DNA of 64,000 nucleotides from Micrococcaceae bacterium Sec5.1. GTDB lineage: Bacteria > Actinomycetota > Actinomycetes > Actinomycetales > Micrococcaceae. Shown here piece by piece: positions 33,900 to 43,763 of the stretch (position 1 is the stretch's first letter; the number at the start of each line of letters is the position of its first letter). Position numbers and translations under genes: made by a program. The stretch lies in contig CP143430.1 in the NCBI GenBank assembly GCA_039636795.1, positions 2,852,001-2,916,000 of the forward strand. The letters are read 5' to 3'. The notes under the pieces were generated by a model. It saw nothing but the letters and a program-made list of their open reading frames with translations. It was not told the origin of the DNA and ran no database searches.

Positions 33900-35339
33900 G
33901 TGACCGACACCAGCGGCACCTCTACCAACCAACACGCAGTTCGCTCCTGGCTGGGCATTCCCTACGCCACCGCTGAACGGTTCCGCCGAGCCACCCTGCT
34001 GCCCTTCAACCCGGACCTCCCCTACGACCAGAAGGGACCCGCACCGCTTCAAGCCGGAGACACCAGCTGGCTCGAAGCCGACAACGGGTTCAGTGAGGAC
34101 TGCCTGAACCTCAACGTCTGGGCACCCGAAAACGCTGGTGACGAGCCACTCCCTGTGGTCGTCTACATCTTCGGTGGCGGGTGGGAGCTTGGGGCGAACA
34201 CCCAGACCACCTCGAACGCGTCAGGCCTGGCCGCGACCGGTCGGGCAATCGGCGTCTCGATCAACTACCGGCTCGGCCCGTTCGGCTGGCTCTCCCTCTC
34301 CCACTATGGCGGTGCACTCGAGGAGGCCACGAACCTTGGCCTGCAGGACATCATCACCGCGCTGGGATGGGTGCAGGAGAACATCGCCCGATTCGGCGGG
34401 AACCCGGAGAACGTCACCGTCACCGGCCACAGCGCCGGCGCCTTCTCCGCCCTCGGCCTTCTTGCCGCGCCATCAGCCAACGGCCTCTGCCACCACATCG
34501 CCGCGTTCTCCGGCATGCCATCACGCCTGGTGCCGGCCTGGGGAGCGGAAGAGCGCGCGCTGGAAGTCCTCACCGAGCTGGGAATTCAGGACGATCCCGA
34601 ACAGCTCCTGAACGTGGACGCGAAGCTGCTCGCCGAGACGATGAGCAAAACGCAACTGTCGGACCCTGGTGCACGGCACGGCATCGACAACAACGTCATC
34701 GCAATCGTCGATGACAGCACTCAGCCCGGCGGCGTCATCGCCGATCATCCCCTGAGAGCCCTCGAGTCCGGACGCCACCGAGACGTCGACATATTGTTCA
34801 GCAGCACCACTCACGAGACCGACTGGTGGGTCCAGCACAAGACGGACGAGTTCGACCCCGGCAGCATCAGCGACCTCGCCGAGGAATTCGCCGCCCGGAA
34901 CCGCATCCCACGCAGCCGCGCCCGAAAAATCATCGCTGCGTACGACGTCGAAGGGCGCACCCCGGTCGAGGCCCGCGGCGCGTTGCTCACCGACTTCTCC
35001 TTCACCCTGCCTCAGGTCCGTGGCGCGCTCGCGCACGCCGCGGCTGGAGGAAGCGCACATCTGCTCTCCATCGGTCCTGCGGAAGGTGCGCATGCCGTCC
35101 ACGGCACGGAAATGTACGGCATCGTTGGTCAGGTCCGACCTGACGCCAGCGACGAGCAGGTACTCCGCGACACCTTCGTTCGGGACGCCCTCCTCGCCCT
35201 TGCATCAGGCAAAACTGACCAATTGTGGGAACCCGTGACCGCCACACCCGCCACGAAGGGCATCGGCAACATGCCCTACGACGCCACCACCCACGCCAAG
35301 AACGTGCTCGAGATCTTCACGGACATCGACCGACCATAG
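33900..35339 (+). CDS. Type B carboxylesterase
   Basis: This 479-aa cytoplasmic esterase has the family pattern EDCLNLNVWAPE, the oxyanion loop IFGGGWELG, INYRLGPFGWLSLS and the nucleophile Ser178 in TGHSAGAF. The acidic residue and His are expected later in the chain; a candidate His is in GPAEGAHAVHGTEMYGIVG. Intact type B esterases are usually a little longer and often begin with a signal; here there is none. Start GTG has AAAGG eight bases upstream. It lies 22 bp after rarA and so is probably the fourth gene of the TetR-controlled operon. Confidence 0.85.
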   Translation: MTDTSGTSTNQHAVRSWLGIPYATAERFRRATLLPFNPDLPYDQKGPAPLQAGDTSWLEADNGFSEDCLNLNVWAPENAGDEPLPVVVYIFGGGWELGANTQTTSNASGLAATGRAIGVSINYRLGPFGWLSLSHYGGALEEATNLGLQDIITALGWVQENIARFGGNPENVTVTGHSAGAFSALGLLAAPSANGLCHHIAAFSGMPSRLVPAWGAEERALEVLTELGIQDDPEQLLNVDAKLLAETMSKTQLSDPGARHGIDNNVIAIVDDSTQPGGVIADHPLRALESGRHRDVDILFSSTTHETDWWVQHKTDEFDPGSISDLAEEFAARNRIPRSRARKIIAAYDVEGRTPVEARGALLTDFSFTLPQVRGALAHAAAGGSAHLLSIGPAEGAHAVHGTEMYGIVGQVRPDASDEQVLRDTFVRDALLALASGKTDQLWEPVTATPATKGIGNMPYDATTHAKNVLEIFTDIDRP

Positions 35340-35576
35340 CCACCGCAACCGGACTCGGATCTTCAAGACGCACCTTCAGCACTTGCGTGGTCACAGCCGG
35401 GGACAGGCATCGTCTGTCTTCCCGGCCGGTCCTGCGGTTGTCGGCGAGCCAGCACATAATCTTACAAGGCGCGCCTGCATCTGAATTGGACGTCTTTGGG
35501 CTGTTGGGTGGATCCCGTTTCGGGACGATCGAGCACAGCGAGTGCCGTTGTCCTCTACACGGGGAACGGTGTTGCT

Positions 35577-36362
35577 TCAGTGACCGGTGAACTCGATGGT
35601 GTCCAGGTCTTCTTTGCTATGAAAAGCGCTCACGGCACGTTTGTGGTCGTCAGTGGCAGCCAAGACTCCCTGCGCAAGACCCTCACGGTCCAGTGCATCG
35701 CGGAGGGTGCCGTCCACAGAGCGGTTGGTAAGGAACTTGGTCAGGCCCAGGGCCAAAGGGGCTCGCCGGGAGAGCGCTGCGCAGTACGCCACGGCTTGGT
35801 CGTCGAACGACTCACCTTCCAGAACCTCGGCAACGAAACCTAGCTGCTTGCCTTCATGCGCGGAAAACCTGCGCATATTCAGCACCGCCTCCTTGGCCCG
35901 ATGTAACCCGATGGATTGGGCGAGAAAATATGTTCCCCCCATGTCCGGCATTAGTCCCATTTTTACGAAAGATTGTTGGAACCAGGCCTGCGGGGCGGCC
36001 AAAATGACATCGCAGGCGAGGGCAAGGTTGAAACCAGCTCCCGAAGCGATGCCATTCACGGCGGCCACGACCGGCTTCTGCAGGTTGTAAAGGCCTTCGA
36101 TGATCTGGCGGCCGTAAGTCAACACTTGGTTCATCTCAGCTGGGGTGCGTTGCCCCATGCCTCGAATATCGCCACCGGAACAGAACGCGCGGCCAGCACC
36201 GGTCAGCATCAGCACACGCACCTCAGGATCTGAAGCTGACTGGAGAATTTGCTCCAACAAGGCACGCTTGACTGGATCATCAAGCGCGTTCAAAGTTTCC
36301 ACTCCGTCCAACCGGCAGCGGAGTACCCCCGGCGCTGGGCGGTCGGTCCTTAGCTCTGTCAT
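35577..36362 (-). CDS. Enoyl-CoA hydratase/isomerase family protein, PaaG-like
   Basis: This 261-aa crotonase has oxyanion segments RAFCSGGDIRGMG and VNGIASGAGFNLALACDV. The segment FQQSFVKMGLMPDMGGTYFL matches the PaaG-type isomerases, where the first catalytic Glu of hydratases is absent and an Asp after Pro is kept. An isomerase of an epoxy- or unsaturated cyclic acyl-CoA is thus more likely than a plain hydratase. Its ATG overlaps the stop of a short upstream frame (ATGA); the ribosome site is otherwise weak (GGGGGTG). Last gene of a minus-strand group with a nitronate-monooxygenase-like gene. Confidence 0.85.
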   Translation of the reverse strand: MTELRTDRPAPGVLRCRLDGVETLNALDDPVKRALLEQILQSASDPEVRVLMLTGAGRAFCSGGDIRGMGQRTPAEMNQVLTYGRQIIEGLYNLQKPVVAAVNGIASGAGFNLALACDVILAAPQAWFQQSFVKMGLMPDMGGTYFLAQSIGLHRAKEAVLNMRRFSAHEGKQLGFVAEVLEGESFDDQAVAYCAALSRRAPLALGLTKFLTNRSVDGTLRDALDREGLAQGVLAATDDHKRAVSAFHSKEDLDTIEFTGH

Positions 36363-36604
36363 GGCTGCACCCCCAAAAGAGAGCGTCGCTGGATGTTGTT
36401 CAGGTAGTGGTGCAATCCGCCGGGTGAATTGAGCCTACTACGCATTCGATCATCGCTGTCGAGTACGCGGTCCGCACTTCGAGCGGCCGCTGCGGTCGGA
36501 GTGATCCAGGCCGCCGAATGGATCCTCGGTGCTACATTGGCATAGCCGAACGCGTAATTTTGTAGCCCCGTCGCAGCTTCCAAACCGCTAAGCTCCAACA
36601 GCAT
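36359..36604 (-). CDS. Small open frame between two coupled genes, possible remnant
   Basis: This 81-codon frame starts 5 bp after the stop of the flavin oxidoreductase gene and ends in an ATGA overlap with the crotonase gene, exactly filling the space. No family is recognised; the end (NNIQRRSLLGV) faintly resembles the last residues of acyl-CoA dehydrogenases, so it may be a decayed piece of one. It could also be translated only to couple the genes. No clear ribosome site. Confidence 0.3.
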   Translation of the reverse strand: MLLELSGLEAATGLQNYAFGYANVAPRIHSAAWITPTAAAARSADRVLDSDDRMRSRLNSPGGLHHYLNNIQRRSLLGVQP

Positions 36605-36609
36605 CGCTA

Positions 36610-37587
36610 CTACCAGTTCTCATGGAACGAGCGAAATTCGGGAATCTGGCAGGCAGCTTGGTACTCGATACGCAGGCGTTGAACCAGTTCAGATACTGAA
36701 GGAGCATCGTCTATGAGGTCGATGCCTTGGCCGGCGCTCCAGATGTCACGCCATGGTCGGGTGTTGGGCGGCAGATGGTCATAATTGCCCCGGCCGGATG
36801 AGACCGGAAGTTCCTCAGGATTTAAGCCGATTGAGGCGAGTGAGGGCTTCAACCAATTGGCCGGAACCGCAGTGACACTGCTCGTATAGATTAGGTCAGT
36901 CGACCTCGACTCTACAAGCATCTGCCGATACGCGGGAGCAACATTAGCCTCCTTAGTCGCAATAAAGCGAGTCCCCAGGTACGCAAGATCAGCCCCGAGG
37001 ATCTCAGCGGACCTTATCGCGGCGCCGGTTGAAATGGCCCCGGCCAAGAGTATTGTGCCATCGAACATGCTCCGCACCTGCGGAATAAAGACGAATGGGC
37101 TGAGTAGCCCAGAGTGGCCACCTCCTCCGCCTACGATGCAAGTCAGGCCGTCGACGCCGGCAGAAATTGCCTTCTCAGCGAAACGCATACTCGTCACGTC
37201 ATGAAAGACCTTGCCGCCCCACCCGTGCACAGTCCTGGTGAGTTCGGTCGGATCGCCCATGGCACTGACGATGACGTCTACACCGTACTGAGCGCAGAGA
37301 TCAAGGTTTGCTCTCATTTCGTCATCGGTCCAGCGTCGAGAGAAATTCACTGCCAGGGGGCCGATGATCGCTAAGGGATTACGTTGGTGGTGTTCGTCAA
37401 GGTCGCGGCGGATCTGACGGAGCCAGTCCCCGAATTGTGTGATGTCCGCGGCGTTGTGTCGGGGCAGAACGCCCATGATTCCTGATTTGCACGCTTCGCG
37501 GACCAAGTCGGGCCCTGACACCCACGCCATGGGTGCGCACACAACCGGGAGAACGAGCGAGTTACGTTGTGTTGGATCCAATGACAT
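36610..37587 (-). CDS. Nitronate monooxygenase-like FMN oxidoreductase
   Basis: This 325-aa TIM-barrel flavoprotein belongs to the NAD(P)H-dependent flavin oxidoreductase / 2-nitropropane dioxygenase family. Family marks are LPVVCAPMAWVSGPDLVREA at the N-terminus, the phosphate-binding GVDGLTCIVGGGGGHSG, and AGAISTGAAIRSAEILGADL followed by YLGTRFIATKEA. Family members oxidise nitronates or act as enoyl reductases or NADH:quinone reductases. Start ATG has AGAGG seven bases upstream. Together with the crotonase it suggests degradation of a cyclic or unsaturated CoA ester. Confidence 0.85.
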   Translation of the reverse strand: MSLDPTQRNSLVLPVVCAPMAWVSGPDLVREACKSGIMGVLPRHNAADITQFGDWLRQIRRDLDEHHQRNPLAIIGPLAVNFSRRWTDDEMRANLDLCAQYGVDVIVSAMGDPTELTRTVHGWGGKVFHDVTSMRFAEKAISAGVDGLTCIVGGGGGHSGLLSPFVFIPQVRSMFDGTILLAGAISTGAAIRSAEILGADLAYLGTRFIATKEANVAPAYRQMLVESRSTDLIYTSSVTAVPANWLKPSLASIGLNPEELPVSSGRGNYDHLPPNTRPWRDIWSAGQGIDLIDDAPSVSELVQRLRIEYQAACQIPEFRSFHENW

Positions 37588-38014
37588 TTTATGCCCTCTG
37601 CTCTTTTAGTCCAGGAGACTTGGTCGGCGGTTTCGGGCCTCACAGACCGAAATATCGATGTGTCCACGCTAACATAATTGCGTATCGAAAAGTAAGTTTC
37701 TGAAGTATTTCACCCGAAAAGAGATGCGGTGAGCGGTCAAACGATGCGGGGCTGGGGCCTCGTGTTCCAAGCTTTAGTTTGCCAAAGCCTGGGCCGCTAG
37801 GGATTCATTGGGGCCCGCGGTTCTCAGTCGCTGTGACTCCTGCTGTGACGACTCATGCGGACAGCGGACCCAGTGCTGTATGAAGCAATACGAAGGTCAA
37901 GACCCTCGATGCTCTGGTGTCTCACCCGTGGTTGGGGTCCCCGCGGAGGATCCCCTAGCTCGTGTCAGCAACGTGCACCCAACCACAATGAGCACTTGGC
38001 TTGCCGCCAAGATG
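37588..38014. other. Gap without a recognisable gene
   Basis: These 427 bp contain the AT-richer promoter zone of the flavin oxidoreductase gene (about 37655-37715) and otherwise only short frames without ribosome sites or family resemblance. Confidence 0.5.
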
Positions 38015-40168
38015 CTAGCTCTTTCGGCGTCGGTCGGCTTGATCTACGAGCTCCGTGATCCATGGCCTGTGCCCGCGATGGAAAGTCAAGTCTTTGGGTA
38101 ACCCCTCGACGGATGGGATGGAGTTTGAGATGTCGATGGTGATCCGTCCGCCAGCCATGGGAGCGTTGGTGATGTGGACGTCGCCAAAGGACGCGGGGAG
38201 GACTGGGTCCATCCAAACGCCGCCTTGAGAAACGTGTGCGTCGTACCGCATTAGGCCTGTCACCAGCAATATGGGCGTTGTTGATGCCCAGGCCTGGGGT
38301 GAACATGCCGTCGGATAGGGCAGGGGCACGGCGAATTGTTCTCGGCTGAAACCGCAAAATAGTTCAGGGAGGCGGCCACCGGAAAACTCGGCGGCCTCCA
38401 GCAGGGCGGTCGAGATCCGTTGAGCCGCGTCCACAAACCCATATCGCAGCAGCCCGGCTGCAATAATGGCGTTGTCGTGGGGCCATACGGAACCGTTGTG
38501 ATAGCTGGCGGGGTTATAGGCGCCCATGTCCGTGGCCAAGGTTCGGACGCCCCATCCACTGAACATTTCGGGGGACATGAGGTGCTTCACCACCGACGGC
38601 GCCTTGTCCTCATCCACAAGTCCGAGCCATAGGCAGTGACCCATGTTGGAAGCGCAAGCGTCGACCTGGCGCTTCTTGCCGTCCAAGGCCACGGCGTAAT
38701 AGCCACGTTCCGGCATCCAGAATTCCTCGTTGAAGCGCTTCTTCAACTGCACCATGAGATCGGCATACTCGTTCCCCAGGGCATCGTCGCCGGCGTCATA
38801 AGCCATCCAGGCGCGGGCCGCGTAGGCTCCGTAGACATACGCCTGCACCTCACACAGGGCTATCGGTGGCTCGGGCATACTTCCATCCGCGAAATTAATT
38901 CCGTCCCAGGAATCCTTCCAGCCCTGATTAATCAACCCCCGATTGTTCAGGCGCTCATATTCGACGAAACCGTCGCCGTCTTTGTCCCCATACTTCTGAA
39001 TCCATTCAAGCGCGCGGTCTGCATGAGGCAGCAGAGCGGCAATGGTGTCCGCTGCGAATCCCCAACGACTAACCGATCCGAGAACCATGACGAACAAGGG
39101 GGTCGCATCAACGCTGCCGTAATAGGTGGCTTTTCCTCCCAGCGCCAGTGCGCTTGAGACATCCAACCTGACCTCGTGCAAAATCTTGCCGGGTTCTTCT
39201 TCGCTAATTGGGTCCACTATGCGTCCCTGGCGATCGGCGAGCGTTTGCAGCGTGCCCAGCGCTAAGGAGGGATCAATTGGAAGCGACATCTCCGAAGCCC
39301 ATAGTGAGTCCCGGCCAAAAAGGGTCATGAACCACGGTGCACCGGCGGCCACGACGACCCGGTCTGGGTGATTAGGGTCTTCGATCCTGAGTGCACCCAG
39401 ATCGTCATAGCTACGCCGCATAGTCCGTTCAATCGACCGGTTCCCCATCTGCAGGACCGGAATCTTGGCCACCCACTGTTGTCGGCGTTGGTCACTGGGG
39501 GAGAGTTCGCCGTCGGCGTGAACGAAAGACGCTGGACGACTGCCGCCCTGGGTTTCGGGCATCACCGTCAGAGTTGTGCTCCACCGGCCGTGCGGTGGGA
39601 TGGTCACCCTATATGTCAGTGTTTCGGGCGTAACCTGTGCTCCTGGGGCACGAATAACAACGCCCTTTCGGACATCTTGCCAGGTGGCTTGAATGACCAG
39701 CTCATCGCCCCGGTTGTGGCGGGTTTGGTCCCAACGCCTTTTGATTCGGGCCTCCTTCACTTCGAAAAGATCAGCGAAATCGGCCGCAACCCGAAGCGAA
39801 ACCAGGCAGTCCGCACTCACCGGCGAGTAGTTCCGAACGGTGATCTGTTCGTGGATTCCCGACCCTACTTCGCGCAGCCGCTCCACAATAAGGGGGCTAT
39901 CGGCACGTCCGCTAAGGTCGGGTACCCGCCCCGCAAATAGCGCGCGGTACGGCTCCTTCGTTTCAGCCCCCAACTCTTCTACGAGCTGGCCGTCTACGGA
40001 CAAGCCCCAGTGCGACAGGATACGAGTGTCTTGGACGAAAAGACCATGCGGATGCTCAGGATGGATATCACCATTCCCCAAGGAGATACAGAAAGACGAA
40101 CCCTCAACCAGGGTAACCGTGCCTGCACCCAGAGGCCCCGCAGCGTTATCAACATTCCAACCGGACAT
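38015..40168 (-). CDS. Glycogen debranching enzyme-like protein (amylo-alpha-1,6-glucosidase type)
   Basis: This 717-aa protein has an N-terminal GDE_N-like beta domain (TVTLVEGSSFCISLGNGDIH, then PHGLFVQDTRILSHWGLSVD) and an (alpha/alpha)6 glycosidase domain from about residue 280 (FMTLFGRDSLWASEM, LINQGWKDSWDGINFADG, YNPASYHNGSVWPHDNAIIA). The pattern is common in actinobacteria and probably removes alpha-1,6 branches or hydrolyses a related glucan in the cytoplasm. Start ATG has GGAGGG five bases upstream. It has no carbohydrate genes beside it, so it may be a single-gene unit. Confidence 0.88.
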   Translation of the reverse strand: MSGWNVDNAAGPLGAGTVTLVEGSSFCISLGNGDIHPEHPHGLFVQDTRILSHWGLSVDGQLVEELGAETKEPYRALFAGRVPDLSGRADSPLIVERLREVGSGIHEQITVRNYSPVSADCLVSLRVAADFADLFEVKEARIKRRWDQTRHNRGDELVIQATWQDVRKGVVIRAPGAQVTPETLTYRVTIPPHGRWSTTLTVMPETQGGSRPASFVHADGELSPSDQRRQQWVAKIPVLQMGNRSIERTMRRSYDDLGALRIEDPNHPDRVVVAAGAPWFMTLFGRDSLWASEMSLPIDPSLALGTLQTLADRQGRIVDPISEEEPGKILHEVRLDVSSALALGGKATYYGSVDATPLFVMVLGSVSRWGFAADTIAALLPHADRALEWIQKYGDKDGDGFVEYERLNNRGLINQGWKDSWDGINFADGSMPEPPIALCEVQAYVYGAYAARAWMAYDAGDDALGNEYADLMVQLKKRFNEEFWMPERGYYAVALDGKKRQVDACASNMGHCLWLGLVDEDKAPSVVKHLMSPEMFSGWGVRTLATDMGAYNPASYHNGSVWPHDNAIIAAGLLRYGFVDAAQRISTALLEAAEFSGGRLPELFCGFSREQFAVPLPYPTACSPQAWASTTPILLVTGLMRYDAHVSQGGVWMDPVLPASFGDVHITNAPMAGGRITIDISNSIPSVEGLPKDLTFHRGHRPWITELVDQADRRRKS

Positions 40169-40331
40169 TCCAGCCCTCCGAGTAGAGGCTAGCGCTGATT
40201 AGCCACCGATGCGCTACACGTCTCAAGTGAACATTTCCTCGAAATGGACGCTACTCTCGCCTGTGGTTATAGGCCAGAGCGTGGAGACCGGAAGCGAGTA
40301 AGTTGGGTGGATTCAGGAGGGCACGAGCCGC

Positions 40332-41357
40332 TCAGATGGCCTGAACTTTCTCGTCCAGCGACTGTTTCGCGTCTTGTTCGATTCTCGTCATTCTCCTGTC
40401 GTACCACCCTCTCCGGACGGCTGCCGACTCCTTGGAGACGTGGGCTTCGGGCACCATCAGATCGGAACCATGTATTGTGCCCGCCCACTGGTGGAGGTCT
40501 GCTGTGCCACCGGAGCGCCAGATTGCCTGAGCCAAAGCCGTTGTGTCGTCTCGAAAGGCATCACTGGCGCCGCACATGAGAAATACGGGTGGAAAGCCGG
40601 AGAAATCTTCGTCGATAAGTCGGCCAACAGCGAGGTGTGGATAATCGTCAAGTATCGAGGGCGAGGCCTCTCCCAGGACGGCGTTCCACATCACGCGGTA
40701 CATGCTGGCGACGTCTGCAGCGCTGCTTTCCAGTTGTTGATAGGAGTGCGAGCCCATCCGATCGTCAATCATGGCCCCGTCGATGACCAAGCCGGCATAT
40801 TCCAGGGCGGCTGCCCGCGCTTCAAACGCTACTGCAGCGGCGAGGCCAGCACCGCCGCTGAGTCCATGCAGGAACAGGGCGTTCCGTGGATAGTTGAGTT
40901 CGTCTGCATGGGCTGCGACCCATCTAAAAGCATCAAGGGAATCCAGCATCCCGGCTGGGGCGGGGTTTTCGGGTGCCCGGCCGTATTCCACTGCAACGAC
41001 GAGTAAGGACTGATCTTCGGCGATGTCCAAAATTTGGGGAAGATCCAGTGAGAGAGCCGCCCCGGAAACCATCCCGCCGCTATGCAACCAGACGATAGCA
41101 CCACGTGTCGGCTGGCGTGCCGGACGTATGACATGCAGGGTCACGGAGCGTCCCTGCCGGCCCTGTATGACCTTCGTGCGAGCGGTGAACGTTCCATTGC
41201 GAGTAATCTGATCTTCCCCTAGAACTAATTCCCTCTGCTGAATCATCACTTTGAGCGCGGCCCGTTGGTCTTCGTGGCGTGGAATGCTGGCGATGAACGG
41301 TGCGATTTCTGGATCGTACGGAGGGAGGGGACCGACGGCAGAGGGTTGAACTGACAT
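40332..41357 (-). CDS. Alpha/beta hydrolase of the hormone-sensitive-lipase type
   Basis: This esterase of about 341 aa has the HSL-family oxyanion motif as WLHSGGMVSG (residues 90-99, in place of the usual HGGG), the nucleophile Ser167 in HGLSGGAGLA, and likely Asp and His in CGASDAF and TIHGSDLM. ATG 41357 is taken as the start since the extra 26 upstream codons (to 41435) look non-coding; its ribosome site is weak. It lies 90 bp after the molybdenum oxidoreductase on the same strand and may be co-transcribed with it. Substrate probably a short acyl ester. Confidence 0.8.
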   Translation of the reverse strand: MSVQPSAVGPLPPYDPEIAPFIASIPRHEDQRAALKVMIQQRELVLGEDQITRNGTFTARTKVIQGRQGRSVTLHVIRPARQPTRGAIVWLHSGGMVSGAALSLDLPQILDIAEDQSLLVVAVEYGRAPENPAPAGMLDSLDAFRWVAAHADELNYPRNALFLHGLSGGAGLAAAVAFEARAAALEYAGLVIDGAMIDDRMGSHSYQQLESSAADVASMYRVMWNAVLGEASPSILDDYPHLAVGRLIDEDFSGFPPVFLMCGASDAFRDDTTALAQAIWRSGGTADLHQWAGTIHGSDLMVPEAHVSKESAAVRRGWYDRRMTRIEQDAKQSLDEKVQAI

Positions 41358-41447
41358 TGACAATCCGTTTCTTAGGGCCGAATGCGGTACGAGTGATCGG
41401 GTGCAGGAATGAAGCCCGCGCAGAGCCGAGTGCAATGAGCCAGCATG

Positions 41448-43736
41448 CTACTGCTCCGGCACCAAGACGGGCGGTGTAAGCACGTCCAGTTCAGGAATAT
41501 CGCCTGACCATGCTTCGACTTCAACGAGCGCGTGCTGGGCAGTAGTGGCCTGTGAAAGACTTGAGGACGGCCTGTCGGATGTCAGCACATTGGGATTGCC
41601 GTGACGGCAGAACGATGGATCATCGGGATCGGGGTCGTACCAGGCCCCTGCTGAAAGCTGGACAACGCCTGGACGGATCGCAGCGGAAGTCACCAGGCCG
41701 GCCAGGCACCTTCCCCGGTCGTTTCGAACCAAGACAACCTGACCGTCCGAAAGTCCCCGGGCAGCGGCATCTTCAGGATTCATTCGAAGGGGCTCGCGTC
41801 CCTTTATTTTAGACTTTTGGCTGGTGGCCCCTATGTCCAGCTGGCTGTGTAGTTTGGTCTTAGGTTGATTAGCTATCAGATGCAGCTTGTAATCGCCAGC
41901 TGATCCAAGCCATTCGTCGGGCTCAATCCAAACGGGATGACCGGGGCAATCAGGGTAGCCGAAACTTTCGATCTTCGAGGAAAAAATCTCAATCTTGCCG
42001 CTGGGGGTGGCCAGTGGATTCCCAATTGGATCGCGCCGGAACTCGGAAAAAAGAACCTGATCCGGTTTTATCACGGGGATCTCAATCTTCTCGCTCGCCC
42101 AAAATGTGTCGAAATCCACGACGACGGTTCCCTTGTCAGCGAGCCTCTTCTGCCACCCGTCGTATAGATGGCGAAGCCAGCCCATAGTGTCCCGGTTTTC
42201 GGTGAAAACTTCACCCCGTCCCATCTTTTCCGCCACAGCGGCGAAAATATCGAAATCATCGCGTGCTTCTCCAGCGGGCGCCGTCAGAGCGTGCATGGGA
42301 AAGAACGTAGGGTCGTTGCGGCCGGCCCCGTAATCGTTTCGCTCAAACGTCATTGTTGCAGGCAGTACTATATCGGCGTGCCGTGCGGTACTCGTCCAGA
42401 ACTGTTCATTGACGATGACCGTTGCCGGCTTTGACCATGCTTTACGGAATTTGGCAAGGTCTTGGTGATGATGGAAGGGGTTGCCGCCAGCCCAATAGAT
42501 CAATTCGATTTTCGGCAAAGTCAGACGGTTGCCATTGAAGTCGATCTGGCTGCCCGGTTCGAGCAACATGTCTGAGATCCGAGCTACCGGGATATAGGAC
42601 GGTTCTTCGTTTCGCCCCTGGGGAAAGGACGGGGCGCTCGAGACCCGCAATGGCAATCCGACGTCCGCAGAAGAGCCGTACCCATGCTGGAAACCACCGC
42701 CAGGCAGGCCTATCTGGCCCAGCATGGCTGCCAGTGTCACACCGAGCCAAACAGGTTGCTCGCCATGCTGTTGCCGCTGCATCGACCAACTGATGTTAAT
42801 CATCGTCCGCGAGGCTGCCATCTCGCGCGCAAGCCGAACGATTCGCTCAGCCGGTATCGACGTCAACTTTTCTGCCCATTGAGGATTCTTGGGCGCTCCG
42901 TCAATTTCACCGCGTACGTAGGACAAGAATTTGTTCGCCCCAACGCAATATCGGTCCAGGAATTCCGAGTCAGCGAGGTTCTCTGAATCCAGAACGAAGG
43001 CCAATGCCAGCATCAAGGCGGCGTCACTGCCGGGAACGGGGGCGATCCATTCGGCTTGGGCTTCCCTGTAAGTATCATCTGCGATTGGTGATACATCGAC
43101 GAAGCGGCAGCCGCGCGCAACTGCGTCCTTAATTGCGTTGCGAGCGACGTGCCGACCAATTCCACCTGGGCCTATTCCGCTGTTTTTTTCTGACAATCCG
43201 CCAAAAGCAACGAACAGCTCTGTGTTCTGGCTGACCACGTCCCAAGATGTTGCCTTCGCCATGATTTCAACTGGGGGAGCGATGACGTGCGGAAGCAGTA
43301 CGCCGGAGGCCCCATAGCTGTAGTCGGTCACACCTGCAACGTATCCGCCCAGGGAGTTCAGGAATCGGTGGATTTGGCTTTGGGTGTGATGGAAACGGCC
43401 GGCGCTGGCCCATCCGTATGAGCAGCCGTATATAGCCATGGGGCCGTATGCGCCGTAGACGCGACTAAGTTCCGCACTGACTAGCTCTATGGCCCGTTCC
43501 CATGACACCTCCACGAATGGCTCGGAACCACGTCCTGATCCGCTCCCGGGTCCGTGCTCCAGCCATCCCGAGCGAACGGCCGGGCGCAGCACGCGAGTTG
43601 GATGATGTTGCGCTGAGGCCACATTATCGAGAATGTCTCGGGGGTCTGGATCTCCAGACCATGGTTTGACGGACCGTAGAGACGTGCCGTCGCTCTCAGC
43701 TTCGAAGGCTCCCCAGTGTGTCAAATGCGTACCCAT
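41448..43736 (-). CDS. Molybdopterin oxidoreductase of the BisC/TorA (DMSO reductase) type
   Basis: This 762-aa bis-MGD enzyme reduces an S- or N-oxide such as biotin or methionine sulfoxide or TMAO. It shows HWGAFEAESDG at the N-terminus, IYGCSYGWASAGRFHHTQSQ, and the Mo-ligand region DYSYGASGVLLPHV with Ser140 as the likely Mo ligand, as in DorA/TorA. There is no Cys cluster for an N-terminal [4Fe-4S] and no Tat signal, so it is cytoplasmic and BisC-like. Ending GAWYDPDPDDPSFCRHGNPN is typical of the family. Start ATG has AGGGGG upstream. No electron-donor subunit is adjacent. Confidence 0.88.
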   Translation of the reverse strand: MGTHLTHWGAFEAESDGTSLRSVKPWSGDPDPRDILDNVASAQHHPTRVLRPAVRSGWLEHGPGSGSGRGSEPFVEVSWERAIELVSAELSRVYGAYGPMAIYGCSYGWASAGRFHHTQSQIHRFLNSLGGYVAGVTDYSYGASGVLLPHVIAPPVEIMAKATSWDVVSQNTELFVAFGGLSEKNSGIGPGGIGRHVARNAIKDAVARGCRFVDVSPIADDTYREAQAEWIAPVPGSDAALMLALAFVLDSENLADSEFLDRYCVGANKFLSYVRGEIDGAPKNPQWAEKLTSIPAERIVRLAREMAASRTMINISWSMQRQQHGEQPVWLGVTLAAMLGQIGLPGGGFQHGYGSSADVGLPLRVSSAPSFPQGRNEEPSYIPVARISDMLLEPGSQIDFNGNRLTLPKIELIYWAGGNPFHHHQDLAKFRKAWSKPATVIVNEQFWTSTARHADIVLPATMTFERNDYGAGRNDPTFFPMHALTAPAGEARDDFDIFAAVAEKMGRGEVFTENRDTMGWLRHLYDGWQKRLADKGTVVVDFDTFWASEKIEIPVIKPDQVLFSEFRRDPIGNPLATPSGKIEIFSSKIESFGYPDCPGHPVWIEPDEWLGSAGDYKLHLIANQPKTKLHSQLDIGATSQKSKIKGREPLRMNPEDAAARGLSDGQVVLVRNDRGRCLAGLVTSAAIRPGVVQLSAGAWYDPDPDDPSFCRHGNPNVLTSDRPSSSLSQATTAQHALVEVEAWSGDIPELDVLTPPVLVPEQ

Positions 43737-43763
43737 GCTTTGGGTCCCCCTGCGTCGTTTCGT

